Shown here: positions 9,897 through 19,756 of the stretch, one piece after another | How positions within the stretch are numbered: position 1 is the stretch's first letter | How the letters are laid out: each line of letters begins with the position of its first letter | NCBI GenBank assembly: GCA_001970955.1 | Contig: MPUH01000595.1 | Coordinates: 1 to 43,795, forward strand | DNA from: Stentor coeruleus | Lineage: Eukaryota; Ciliophora; Heterotrichea; Heterotrichida; Stentoridae | Direction: 5' to 3' | Length of the DNA stretch: 43,795 nt | Program-made: the position numbers and the translations under genes | Notes under the pieces: model-generated | Told to the model about the DNA's origin: nothing | Seen by the model: the letters and a program-made list of their open reading frames with translations, nothing else | The model's database searches: none

Positions 9897-11342
9897 TTAA
9901 AAAGTTGTGCAACCACCTCCACCTTGTTCTACGATTACTGGAGGGCGATTTGCTATTGCTTTCGTCAATTCATTATTCGACTTAATCATTTCAGAAATCA
10001 TTCTTGAATTCGATTCATCTCTGGCTCTATTCATTTCATGAAATTGTTTCATCCATTTCATATGCTCTTCATGATTTGCATTCATACTTGATATTGTTTT
10101 AGTAAGCTCTGCAATTTTCTCTTCATTTTGCTTGTTAAATTGTTCTGCTTGCTGTCGGGCAATGACTTCATTTTGGAAGTTTATGCAAGATTCTATTTCT
10201 AATTTAGCTGCTAACATAGGGCTTATCCAAGTAGAAAGATTGATAGGTGGGCTATTATCACTTCTATAATTATTATAAAATTCAATTCTGTATGTCAAAT
10301 TTTTTATTTCATCTAGCAAAGCTTCACTACCTGTAAAATATTCTGCTAATTTTATGAAATTAGCTTCAAATTTTTGGATATTATTACTTTCATTTTCGCA
10401 TTGTGCTGAAAATCTATCTAAAGCTTCCTTTCCTTTCTTGAGTGCCTCCATGTTTTTTTCCGATCGAAATTTTAGCATAAGAGATTTCGCAAATCCATTC
10501 ATTTTATCTTCAATTTCCCTTTCATAAAGTTTAATCAAACGGTCGATTGTTAGTTTTGCTCTATCAGACAACGAATTTCTTATGTGCATCTTAACATAAT
10601 TTGAATGGTTAATACTTGATTCTAATATATTTCTAAGGGAATTATTTATATCACTTTCATCGTCAGGCACTTTAAAAATAGCTACTCTTTCAGGGGTTCT
10701 AGTAATCATGCTGATAAGTGGCCTAGAGTTTAAAAATTCATTATTATCTTGAGCCATTTTTGCTAAATAATTCACAAAAAATTGGCTTGTGTATCTAGAA
10801 TTCCCACATTTCGTTATAATGATAGAAAGAGAATTGAATAACTTATTTTGGTCTGGAAACATTTCGACAAGCTGTTTAAATGTTTCTGCAACATCTTTTC
10901 CTCGAGCTGCAGCTATACTACTGTACTCAATGACAAGGACTATTTTATATTCAGTTGCAGAGTCGAAAATCCTTTTTGTGCAAAAAAGATTCACTATTTC
11001 TTGGATAATTGACTTATTATCACAAAATCCTGGACAATCCCAATAAATGTTGCTCCCAATTATTTTGAAATTGGGCAATGTAGTACATGAAGTACTGCTA
11101 TGGCCAATGACTATTGTAGAATCACCTTCTTGGTTGAAATCGACTATAGTTTCTCCGTTCTCGTTGAAACCGAGCCTTGGTGGGAATCTTGATAAAACAC
11201 AAAGAGCTGTACTTTTCCCTGCGCCTGTTTTCCCTAGCAAGTTAATAGTTTGCTTTTTTGTTACAATAATCTTTAGTTCAGCTTCATTTAACTTTTCAGC
11301 AAGTTCTTCGATGTTGGATGTTCTATCTTCATCTCTTTCCAT
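9897..11342 (-). CDS. GIMAP/AIG1-like P-loop GTPase with CaaX tail (copy 2)
   Basis: This is a paralogue of copy 1 along its whole length: the same GKTGAGKS P-loop, SCTTLP switch, WDCPGFCDNKSI, ITKC, then the helical part, coiled coil and glycine-rich end GGGGCTTF. CTTF is again a CaaX box. The open frame begins at an ATG four codons earlier (11354). I prefer the second ATG (11342) because its MERDEDR head aligns with MEQEEES of copy 1 and because it puts TGTCTACA exactly 46 nt upstream, as in copy 1. Conserved blocks between the copies include the Asn/Tyr-rich RIEFYN.YRS and the FNKxNxxKI coiled-coil segment. Tandem duplication is the simplest origin. Confidence 0.75.
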   Translation of the reverse strand: MERDEDRTSNIEELAEKLNEAELKIIVTKKQTINLLGKTGAGKSTALCVLSRFPPRLGFNENGETIVDFNQEGDSTIVIGHSSTSCTTLPNFKIIGSNIYWDCPGFCDNKSIIQEIVNLFCTKRIFDSATEYKIVLVIEYSSIAAARGKDVAETFKQLVEMFPDQNKLFNSLSIIITKCGNSRYTSQFFVNYLAKMAQDNNEFLNSRPLISMITRTPERVAIFKVPDDESDINNSLRNILESSINHSNYVKMHIRNSLSDRAKLTIDRLIKLYEREIEDKMNGFAKSLMLKFRSEKNMEALKKGKEALDRFSAQCENESNNIQKFEANFIKLAEYFTGSEALLDEIKNLTYRIEFYNNYRSDNSPPINLSTWISPMLAAKLEIESCINFQNEVIARQQAEQFNKQNEEKIAELTKTISSMNANHEEHMKWMKQFHEMNRARDESNSRMISEMIKSNNELTKAIANRPPVIVEQGGGGCTTF

Positions 11343-11387
11343 ATTTATAATCATTTTTTAAAGTAAGAGATTTGAAGACTAATAATT

Positions 11388-11395
11388 TGTAGACA
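11388..11395 (-). promoter_or_regulatory. TGTCTACA motif upstream of GTPase copy 2
   Basis: The octamer is on the gene strand, 46 nt before the preferred ATG at 11342 (34 nt before the alternative at 11354). The match in spacing with copy 1 helped choose the start. Confidence 0.4.
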
Positions 11396-11980
11396 TTTAT
11401 CAAAATAAATGAATATAGATAATTATATAAAGGGATATTCAAGGTTTATTTACTCAGCCAAAGAGATATTTATGAATTTATAATTTATCTCTTGCATAAC
11501 GATAAATATCTAGTTATCATATATATATAGCATTCCGCTGCAAAATGCACCTGCAATGATTATATTAATATTTCAGAGAATGTAAGAAAATATTAAAAAA
11601 GGTGCTCTATGCAAATCAGCCTGATTTTGTCACATAACTATATATGCAAATTCTTCCTAAATTACAAATTACCTTATTTAGCCTTTATTAGTTATTTTAG
11701 TAAACGTTATTTTATCACTCCCTTCGTATTTTATAATCAGTATTTAAACGTATATAGTCAAAACAACGTTGTTTTTCTAAATTAATTTATATGCCAGAAA
11801 GAATTTACCATTTTATATAAACTAAGTTGACCAATTTTATATACAGTTTTAACCTTAATTAAAAGCTTGCTCTGATTTGTACTCCCTATAAAATTCATTT
11901 CTCAAACAATTCTAATGACAATCAATATTCATTTTAATAATCAATCACAGAAAATAATTATGAAGATATATTCTTCAAAA

Positions 11981-11988
11981 TGTCTACA
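11981..11988 (+). promoter_or_regulatory. TGTCTACA motif upstream of GTPase copy 3
   Basis: The octamer lies within AAAATGTCTACATTTTTTT, ending 36 nt before the ATG at 12024. The surrounding sequence is otherwise not alike between copy 3 and the tandem pair. Confidence 0.4.
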
Positions 11989-12023
11989 TTTTTTTGTAAA
12001 TAATATTTTAGCAAATATAATTA

Positions 12024-13457
12024 ATGGACTCAACAAGATTGAGCGAGGAAGTTGACTCTATAAACAACGCAATAAGCATGTGCGACAATGCTATGCCTTC
12101 AAGAGCCCAAAATACAGTAATTTTTGTTGGACTTACAGGTGCAGGTAAAACAACAGTTTATAGTTTAATTTGCGAAAAAGGTTTAAAAATTATTGAAAAC
12201 CCTGACGATGGAAGCTTAATTTATGATCTAATAAACCAAAATGATCTTCAAAGAATAGGAACTTCGATAAAATCTTGCACGTCTATTCCAAATTGTAAGG
12301 AGATTGGCGGAACATTATATATTGACACTCCCGGCTTAGAAGGAAACGATGGATGCTCACAACAGATTATAAATGCTTTTTACATAAAAAAAGTATTTTC
12401 CATCTCATCGCAAGCAAAAATTATCCTCGTTATTGATTATGGAATAATTGCAATCTCAAGGGGGAAAAATTTAGCAGACTTACTTAATCATCTCTTAGAG
12501 TTAATACCAGACAAACTAATGCTCAAAAGCTGTATGAGTATTTTAATTACAAGATGCCCTTCTACATATACTCCAGCTATTTTTGCAAACAAAGCAAACG
12601 AATTTTGCGCTAATAATAATTGCTTTGAAAATAGCAAAGATGTTTTATCAAACATCGTAAGTAATCTTTCAAGAATTATATTATTTCAAGCCCCAAATAG
12701 TATTAGCGAGCCTATTCCTAATATTAAAAGCAGGCTTTTGGTATCTTTGAATACTATTAATTGGTCTTCAATCAAAATCAACCCTACTGTTGGATCATCT
12801 GCACAATTGCAATTAAGAGATATCATAAGAACTCTTAATACTAGGATGAACAATGGCTTTAATGAGGTTAGTAATTCTATAAAATCGAAATTCGCATCTT
12901 CCTCTAATACAGGAGTTCTTAGGTCATTATTATCTCATTTATCATCAATGCAATCCTCAAAGAAAACTAAAGAACTTTTGAAAAATTTAGAAAACTTGAA
13001 AAACTATGCCAATTCAGCTTCATCAAATCTTATAAATGCATCTTATCAAAAAATAATCGATGCAAATAAACTTATAAAGTTCTATAAACTTATAATTAAA
13101 GTTGATAAGCCTATTAATTCTTGGAAATTAATTATATCAGGATTAAGCTCAGATTTACAAAGCAGAATTAGTACATTGGATGAGCAAGAAAGAGCAAGGA
13201 AAGCAAGAGAAGAAGCTGAAAGAAGACAAAAAGAATTAAAAAGATTAGAAGATGAAAGAAAAGAAGCAGAAAGAATAAGACAACAGCAGGAACTAGAGCG
13301 ACAAAGATTACAAAGAGAACAAGAAGAAAGACAAAGACAATATAATGAGCAGCTTAGAAGAGAGAGGGAAAGGCAAGAAGAATTAAGACGACAAGCTGCA
13401 CAGCCACCTCGAGTAGTATATCGATACCGTAGCCCTTCTCCTTGCGATATTTTTTAA
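12024..13457 (+). CDS. Divergent P-loop GTPase with R/E/Q coiled-coil tail and CaaX end (copy 3)
   Basis: The protein has 477 residues. G1 is GLTGAGKT (36-43), the switch I region SCTSIPN, G3 DTPGLEGN (101-108) and a G4-like ITRC, so it belongs with its two neighbours, though the sequence is clearly more distant. From about residue 385 it runs into a highly charged R/E/Q coiled coil, unlike the shorter coil of copies 1 and 2, and ends SPSPCDIF. CDIF fits a CaaX box, the third in a row. It is transcribed away from copies 1 and 2. An N-terminal GTPase, a helical stalk and a prenylated end is the general plan of animal membrane-acting defence GTPases such as GBPs, but there is no sequence evidence for that function. 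Confidence 0.7.
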   Translation: MDSTRLSEEVDSINNAISMCDNAMPSRAQNTVIFVGLTGAGKTTVYSLICEKGLKIIENPDDGSLIYDLINQNDLQRIGTSIKSCTSIPNCKEIGGTLYIDTPGLEGNDGCSQQIINAFYIKKVFSISSQAKIILVIDYGIIAISRGKNLADLLNHLLELIPDKLMLKSCMSILITRCPSTYTPAIFANKANEFCANNNCFENSKDVLSNIVSNLSRIILFQAPNSISEPIPNIKSRLLVSLNTINWSSIKINPTVGSSAQLQLRDIIRTLNTRMNNGFNEVSNSIKSKFASSSNTGVLRSLLSHLSSMQSSKKTKELLKNLENLKNYANSASSNLINASYQKIIDANKLIKFYKLIIKVDKPINSWKLIISGLSSDLQSRISTLDEQERARKAREEAERRQKELKRLEDERKEAERIRQQQELERQRLQREQEERQRQYNEQLRRERERQEELRRQAAQPPRVVYRYRSPSPCDIF

Positions 13458-14190
13458 TAGTTAACTTACTTTTTGCTTAAAGTTTTTACAATTGTCTCCA
13501 GAATTTATTCATATTCTACAATAAATATCCTAACATTAAACTCTTCTGCAAATCTATCATTAAAAAAAATTAATCAATCCAAAACTTTTCAACCCAAAAA
13601 TCATATATTCCTTAAAATATCATTATTATCTATTCCTCACAATTCAATAATATCATAAACCTGCTGATTAAAAGCGATTTTTCTCTCACTTAAAGTTTTC
13701 GAGTCAACACTTTCTGGCTGGATCTTAGCTGACGCTTCTTCGTAATGCTGCATTTATCAAACGCATTACAAAGTTTATATCCTGTATACGCAATCCCAAG
13801 CATAAAATACTATATAAAATTAATAATCTATTCAACAATATCTCAACAAACATAACTTTAATCAAAGAATCCAACATTAACTTTATATGCAGCGAATCCA
13901 ATACCCGCTAATTCATGATTTCAAATCAAAATAACAAATAATCATATTTATCCCACAAAATTTACCTAAGCCTTCATTGTAATCCTACATACTGCAAATC
14001 CAAAACCTATTTTTTAGTCTTAAATCAACCCACCATAACCTTTATTTTCCCATCTAACCCGTCTCAAAATCCAATTCCATACTTCCTAAAATTCCCATTA
14101 TAGTCTCTATATAATCCCATATCATTTAAAAGCCTATTCAATCACCCATTCATTAACTATACCTATCTTCTTAGACATAATTCTGAATAA
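13458..14190. other. Intergenic, strongly A/C-rich on the + strand
   Basis: Almost the whole spacer is rich in A and C on the + strand, a composition repeated before several + genes in this window. The only coding hint is a pair of overlapping minus-strand mini-frames at 13637-13803, listed separately. Confidence 0.5.
13637..13803 (-). pseudogene. Possible small-protein gene, frame broken once
   Basis: A minus-strand frame starts at ATG 13803 (MLGIAYTGYKLCNAFDK). A second frame from 13753 to 13637 reads MQHYEEASAKIQPESVDSKT onward to YDIIEL and TGA. One added A in the short A-run between them would join the two into one protein of about 55 residues. Base composition is less AT-rich than the flanks, which is why I list it. 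No family is recognised and it may be chance. Confidence 0.2.
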
Positions 14191-15501
14191 ATGGACATTA
14201 AGTGCTCATATATCTCTTGCAAGAAGCCCGCATCCTATGTTTGTCACTGCAATGACACAACAGTCATAGCATGTTCTAAACACTTCAAAGCTCATATCAA
14301 CAACTTTCCAGAATTTATTCACAACCCAGAATCTGTTTTCAAGCCCCTTCCACCAACATTGAAATCTGAAACCATTACAGCACTACAAAAGACCTTAGAA
14401 AAATTTACCGAATCTATTTCGAATATAGCAGAAACCATGAAAAACATAAACAAATCTGGGGATTCTTTACTAAAATGCATGAACAAGAAAAAAAAGTTAT
14501 GTAAAAAATATATTCATAGCATAGTTGAAAGTAATGAATTCCCTATAACTTCTAATGAAAAGTATAGATTATCAGACGAAGCTACATCTGAAGATATTGA
14601 TAAAGAAATGAAGAAAATCACTTGTGGAATTGATGTTGAAGACTTGAAATTTGAAGCCCAAAAGTTTATAAACATTCTTGAATCACTTGATCTTATTGAA
14701 CAAGTTAGCAATAGTTCTAGTGAAGATATGGACAGATGGCCGTTTTTGGATAATAAACTATATTTTTTTGAAGATAATACAAAATCACTTGTAGAATTTG
14801 ACCCGGTAAATTGTAAATCATCAGTAAAAACTATTGATATAGGTGAGGATCAAGGTCATTTAGCTGCTATTTGCACAATTCCTGGGGGAAAAATTTTTAC
14901 ATCAGGAGGGTATTCAGATTCTTATATAGAAAACTCGTATATTATTGACTTGAAAAACAACACTTCAGAAGCACTTCCGAAAATCAGACCTCGTATGCGA
15001 GCATGTGCAACTTATTTTAACCAAAGCATTTACCTGTTTGGTGGCTGGTTTAATAGCTCTACAAGTTTTTGTGATCGTATTGATTTATCATCAAAAACTA
15101 TAACATGCTTATCTAATCTTCCTATGAATACTGGAAATACAAGTACTATACTTATAAATGATAAAATCCTCATTTCAGGTACTTCAAATTTCTTACAGCT
15201 TTATGATACAAGAAAAGATAATTATTCAATGGTCTCAAGAGACCTTAACTTTGGCACTGACAATATTCTTATTCAGGATAAAAATAGAATTATCCTTTTA
15301 AGTAAGCCGAATATATTTGTCTGCGACATTAAAAATTTAGAAAATTGGGTCAATATTTCTAATACGGCAATTTTTGAATCAACTACCAGCAAGCCTGTGA
15401 TAAGAGGAAGAATGGCTTATTTTGTTGACATGAATATGAATATTTATCAATTCAACCTAGATACTTTTATTATCAAGAAAATGCCAAAATTTAATAGTTA
15501 G
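14191..15501 (+). CDS. B-box-like zinc finger / coiled coil / kelch-repeat protein
   Basis: The protein has 436 residues. The first 40 form a B-box-like zinc site (CSYISC, VCHCND, ACSKHFKAH). Residues about 60-180 are helical with coiled-coil character. From about 185 to the end it is a beta-propeller: kelch-type strands with GGKIFTSGGYSD, a ...RPRMRACATYF blade start and IYLFGGWFN, plus weaker blades after that. B-box plus coil plus propeller is a TRIM-like layout without RING, suggesting a substrate-binding adaptor in a ubiquitin pathway; the target is unknown. It is a neighbour of two other genes (15688-17253 and 17632-19173) that begin with a related cysteine/histidine head. Confidence 0.7.
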   Translation: MDIKCSYISCKKPASYVCHCNDTTVIACSKHFKAHINNFPEFIHNPESVFKPLPPTLKSETITALQKTLEKFTESISNIAETMKNINKSGDSLLKCMNKKKKLCKKYIHSIVESNEFPITSNEKYRLSDEATSEDIDKEMKKITCGIDVEDLKFEAQKFINILESLDLIEQVSNSSSEDMDRWPFLDNKLYFFEDNTKSLVEFDPVNCKSSVKTIDIGEDQGHLAAICTIPGGKIFTSGGYSDSYIENSYIIDLKNNTSEALPKIRPRMRACATYFNQSIYLFGGWFNSSTSFCDRIDLSSKTITCLSNLPMNTGNTSTILINDKILISGTSNFLQLYDTRKDNYSMVSRDLNFGTDNILIQDKNRIILLSKPNIFVCDIKNLENWVNISNTAIFESTTSKPVIRGRMAYFVDMNMNIYQFNLDTFIIKKMPKFNS

Positions 15502-15687
15502 GAATCATATAAATTATCTTATTAGAATCCTATTAGTAACAAATTCTAAATGAAAACTATTCATAAAATTACACATAATATATTTAAAAACTAGCCAATT
15601 ATAATCAAAAAGTATAAAAAAAAATAAACATCTCTAATCAAATTTTGAAATTAGATAAATCTTAATTATCTACTTCTAAAAACTAGC

Positions 15688-17253
15688 CTATATTTTTTTC
15701 CCTGAATATAATTCATAACAAAATGCATGATCACAATTTTTAGTCCAACTCATGCACACAATACAAAACTTTCCACATCTTCCGCATTCTACTTCAAATT
15801 TCCCTTTAACAACATTCACATCAAAAACCTTGCAAAATGGGCATTTAATTTTCACACAAATAACCCCAATGTTTTCTTTACAAGTTTTAGGATTATGAGC
15901 TGAAAATTTACAAACTGAACACATAATTTCATCACAACATTGAAAATCTTCATCAGCATCTCTGTTAATTTCACTACAAATCATGCAAAAACTAAATTTT
16001 TATTACCTGACATAACTTTCAAGTACGATTTTTTTGCAAACTTTTAATTCATTGATTTGGATTGAAATAATTGGATTAACTTCACTGATATTTAAAGTTT
16101 GGAAATTAGTTGATAGAGTTCGTTGGTTAACAATTTCATTTGAATTTAAACTTGTTATTGTTGAATAGCTGTTGCTAAATATTTTTAAGGCACAAGGATA
16201 ACATACGTAGTTTGTGTTATTCAAGTAAAGTTCAGCAAAGTCTAAACAAAGATAGCAAAGGTCTTTTTGGCTTCCGAGAAGTTCTTTGCAACTTGTTGAT
16301 AATATTTTATAGATATTGAAATTGATATTGTCATAATTCAGTAAGCTTATACAACTAAAGCATAAATACATATTTAAATCTGCTTTGAAATAAGTCATGT
16401 ATTTTTTACAGTATTGGCATAATTGTACATTTCTAGTAACAAGTGCATGAACCTTAAGACAAGTTACACAGTTAAAGGTTATACTAATTATCTGATTTGC
16501 GGTCGCATATTGTCCATAGTTTTTAACACAAGTTTTATGAACTAGTCCACCACATAAAGATTGTATGTTTTTATCATCTTCAATATATTTATTGCATATT
16601 TTGCATTTTTTTTTAATCATCCCAATACTAACTTTTGCCCCTAACTGCACACAAACATATTGCAAATAATTTACATCAACATTAATCATAGCATACTGCA
16701 AATAGGCCATTGCAGCAAATTTTTCATCAGTTAATTTTTCAACAGTACTCAGATTCAATGAATACTTTTTAATCTTCCTACAAATTTCATCAATTTTTTG
16801 CTTGAACTTCTCAGGAGAACCCTCATATTTTATTTGTTTTTCATTTTTCTTGCTTAAAAAGTCTATTTTTTTATAAAAATCAGAAAAAATTGCTGGATTT
16901 TTTAGGCTTTCTGAGTATATTTTTTTGTACTGAACAATTTTTTTGTCAATTTCAGAATCGGTCTGTTTATATAAAATTTTAATACTTTTGATCGCCTTTT
17001 GGCATACTTCAGTTGCATGTGATTTTAAAATCTTTAAGTTTTCAATGTTTTGGAATATTTTATTGGCAAAACTTTTAGAGTCTGATGGATTTAAAGTTGT
17101 ATAGATTTCTTCAAAATTTGAATGGGAGGCAATTGAATCATGGTTTTTTACATGAGAAGGACACCAGCAAGTTACTTTGTAGCATAGTTTACATAAGTAA
17201 AGAGCAGGGCTTGTGCAGTTGGGAAATGAGCATGATAATGTATTTGTAGACAT
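15688..17253 (-). CDS. B-box-like multi-zinc protein (RING/ribbon-type C-terminus)
   Basis: Two frames (17253-16003 and 15984-15688) are one gene: a 15-nt intron at 15992-16006 joins them in frame, giving 516 residues. The head is CSFPNC...LCKLC...CWCPSHVKNH, a B-box-like site. Then comes a coiled coil (about 50-170), followed by an unusually cysteine-rich second half. Pairs include CKIC, CVTC, CQYC, CFSC, CYLC, CYPC, CMIC, CSVC, CPFC, CGRC and CIVC, several spaced like RING or zinc-ribbon sites; HKTCV fits a RING-type His/Cys step. The last part (KCPFC...ECGRCGKFCIVC...NCDHAFC) resembles the final zinc site of an IBR/RING-between-RING E3 ligase, but I cannot confirm a catalytic Cys. The 5' ATG itself lies inside a TGTCTACA. 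Confidence 0.6.
15992..16006 (-). other. 15-nt intron in the B-box multi-zinc gene
   Basis: The coding strand reads GTAATAAAAATTTAG: GT...TAG, 15 nt, A at position 10, containing in-frame TAA codons. Removal joins ...LESYV to SFCMICSEI with no frame change and unites two cysteine-rich frames. Confidence 0.85.
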
Positions 17254-17631
17254 TTATATTATAAATATTGTGTATGTATAGATGACTCAAAACTTGTGTA
17301 TGAAGGTTAGGTCTTTTGAAGATGATGGGAAAGGAATTATATAAATAAATTGAAATTTTGGTAGAAAGATTAATTTTTATTATGGATTTTAAAGAGTTAG
17401 TATACTTTTTACTAGGGTCAAGTTGGTAATTCAAGTAATTTTTAAGGCTTAGTTTAATGTGATGTTTGATGGAAATATAGATTATAGTGAAAGGTTTTAT
17501 TGAAGGAAACAACAGAAAAACATATAAAATTAAGCAGGTACATTAAAGCAAATTTGCAATAGTAAAATTAGATTTTAAAATTTATAGTAGAAAAATTCCC
17601 ATACCTAATTCTATCTTTACTAAAAAGATTA
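17254..17631. other. Intergenic, AT-rich
   Basis: This is the upstream region of the B-box multi-zinc gene and the 3' side of the RanBP2-finger gene, both minus strand. I see no supported feature; the open frames here are AT-rich noise. Confidence 0.5.
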
Positions 17632-19173
17632 CTAAAATAAAGAGCATGATGAATGGCATTTGCCCTTGGAATTTTTAATTTCTTTTTTCTCACAATTATT
17701 TTTATCTTCACAGACATCACATATACTTTTATATGATTCAATACTACTCTTGCATTGTGTACAATTTTTTTTTTCAGTTTGAAATGTAGAGGATTTGCAT
17801 AATTTACATATACTGACAGTATTTTCATTTGGTTCTTTGCATTTTTTGCATATCCAGCCATCAATACTCTTTGATCTTACAGATTTATAAGTAATTTTAC
17901 TTGAAGTTTGTAAATCTTCATATTTACAAGTATTGCTAGAAATATTACTAGATTTATTTCTTGTTTTATTGATGATTTTAGTACTTTTGTCCTTATCAGA
18001 CTTATCTTCTTCAAAAATTTTGCTTTTCTTGCATGATGAGCAGTTAATTAGATTATCCACATTAAAAGAATTGCAACTAGTACATTTCCAATATTTATCT
18101 TTAAAATTTTCATCAGCATATTTAGATAAATAGCAAACTGAGCATCTTATTAATATCATATCTTTATTTAAATTGGTACAAAATTTGCAAACCCAACCCT
18201 TTTCTCCAGGTTTTTGTGATTTACAACTAATACACACTAAAATATCATTAGAAATTCTTTCACCACATAAGCATCTCCATGTATTAGCATTTTTTAAAGG
18301 ACTATGGATTATTTCAGATGGAATGTCTTTAGGAGATTTTATTATTTTATCAAAATTTTCCTTTACAATAGGTTTTTTGTTCAATATTCTGTTTTTTATA
18401 TTTTGGTTAAATGTAATTGGCGAAACTAATTCTCGTTGGAAATTTTCATTTGTTTTTTTTTCATTCATACCCCCAAAGGAATCTATATTAATTTGTTTAT
18501 CGATTTTCATATGATTGTATTGGGAATCTTTAAGTAATTTCGCATTTTTTTCTTTCAGGATTTTGCATTCATTATAAAGTTCTTGGTTTATTCTTTTCAA
18601 ATCAATAATTCTTCGTTCCATTTCTTTTTTTTGAAGATTAGATTGAGTTAAATCTGATTTTAACTTTTCATATTCTTCAGGATCGCATATATGTATTTCA
18701 GGAAGGATTTCTTTTAATGTAGAAAAAGTTGTATTGAGTATAATACTTTCATCTAAAATAAAATCCTTATGAAATAATGTTTTTGCATTAGTATAGCTTT
18801 TATAATCAATATAAGGTGAATGAATTAAAATCTGGCAAAAGTTATCAGCCATGCTTATGTAATCAGCACTGATTTGAAATATATTTTCATTGAATACTTT
18901 CTTTAATGCAGAAAGTAATTGAGAGATTTTTTTGGTCAAATGATTATAGTAAATATCACAAGCTTCTTTTTTAGAATTGATAGTATTTAGCCATGATGTA
19001 GCCATTTCTTTTGATATCCCTTTCCTGAATTTTATGAAATTGTAATCTTTGTTAGTGTTATTTTTCAGATAGTGAGTTTTGCAAGCATATACTATGTTAT
19101 TTTTGTACTCAAAGTAGTAACAACACAAATTTTTACAGGGATGAGTCTCAGTAGAAAAAGCACAATTTTCCAT
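17632..19173 (-). CDS. RanBP2-type multi-zinc-finger protein with CaaX end
   Basis: The protein has 513 residues. It begins with a cysteine-rich head (CAFS..HPCKNLCCYY...YACKTHY) like its B-box neighbours, then a coiled coil (about 165-215). Fingers follow: WRCLCG...CISC (299-317), WVCKFCTN.N...CSVC (327-347), WKCTSC..FN...CSSC (362-381) and WICKKC...N...CKLC (440-459), all of the W-x-C-x2-C-x3-N-x6-C-x2-C RanBP2 kind, plus a C-x2-C...C-x2-C site (471-488). Such fingers bind ubiquitin (NZF subtype) or RNA; the ubiquitin-type Thr-Phe pair is not clear here. It ends HSSCSLF: CSLF is a CaaX box, suggesting membrane anchoring. Fingers 1-3 match, in order and linker, those of the next gene (19757-21562). 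Confidence 0.7.
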   Translation of the reverse strand: MENCAFSTETHPCKNLCCYYFEYKNNIVYACKTHYLKNNTNKDYNFIKFRKGISKEMATSWLNTINSKKEACDIYYNHLTKKISQLLSALKKVFNENIFQISADYISMADNFCQILIHSPYIDYKSYTNAKTLFHKDFILDESIILNTTFSTLKEILPEIHICDPEEYEKLKSDLTQSNLQKKEMERRIIDLKRINQELYNECKILKEKNAKLLKDSQYNHMKIDKQINIDSFGGMNEKKTNENFQRELVSPITFNQNIKNRILNKKPIVKENFDKIIKSPKDIPSEIIHSPLKNANTWRCLCGERISNDILVCISCKSQKPGEKGWVCKFCTNLNKDMILIRCSVCYLSKYADENFKDKYWKCTSCNSFNVDNLINCSSCKKSKIFEEDKSDKDKSTKIINKTRNKSSNISSNTCKYEDLQTSSKITYKSVRSKSIDGWICKKCKEPNENTVSICKLCKSSTFQTEKKNCTQCKSSIESYKSICDVCEDKNNCEKKEIKNSKGKCHSSCSLF

Positions 19174-19756
19174 ATATTTATTATGAGTGAATATTTAAAT
19201 TATTTATGTAAAAGCTAATAGATTGATTGAAATATTTGAAAATTTAAATAGTAAAGGTAGACATAATTCTTTATACATAAACTTTAAATTCTTAGATATA
19301 TTAATATATACCTTTATTTATACACACAACAAACAAGAAATAATCAAGATCGACAGAGAAATAAAAAACTTTATCACGAAAATATACTATAAAAGAAGAA
19401 AATTAACAAGGGCTGGACAATAGTCAATCGATAATTCCTAAATAATACTAATACTAATTTATAACTAATAATTAAGGTAAGATTTCTATTAAATATCTGA
19501 ATTCTAAGTTTACTTCAACAAGATTTTTTACAATAAAAAACATACTTTATTCGCTTTTTAATTTAAATTTCATTATAAACATAACAAATACATAATTACA
19601 AATCTAAACTGCAATGCAAAAAAATTCCATCTTCCTAAATTTTCTAAAACATAATATTTCCCTAGATAATATTTTTGCTACAAATTATATAGATATATAA
19701 GCTATTTTTTTCAATTCATTGATAATCTTAAATAAACCCTATCTAGTAATCTTAAT
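19174..19756. other. Intergenic, AT-rich
   Basis: This spacer lies between the RanBP2-finger gene start and the USP gene end, both minus strand. A 66-codon plus-strand frame (19223-19423) is AT-rich and shows no domain, so I do not call it. Nothing else was seen. Confidence 0.5.

Larger units (their letters stand above)
11343..12023. other. Divergent intergenic region between GTPase copies 2 and 3
   Basis: This 680-base AT-rich spacer carries a TGTCTACA motif near each end, one facing each gene (11388-11395 and 11981-11988). A short imperfect palindrome, GATAA...TTATC, lies near 11500-11520. No coding frame was seen. Confidence 0.5.

Noticed and set aside
13473..13658. Plus-strand 61-codon frame after GTPase copy 3
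   Set aside because: AT/C-rich, low information (Ser/Ile/Asn), no domain, inside an A/C-rich spacer.
19223..19423. Plus-strand 66-codon frame
   Set aside because: Composition is that of AT-rich noise (Ile/Lys/Asn/Tyr) and no family is seen.
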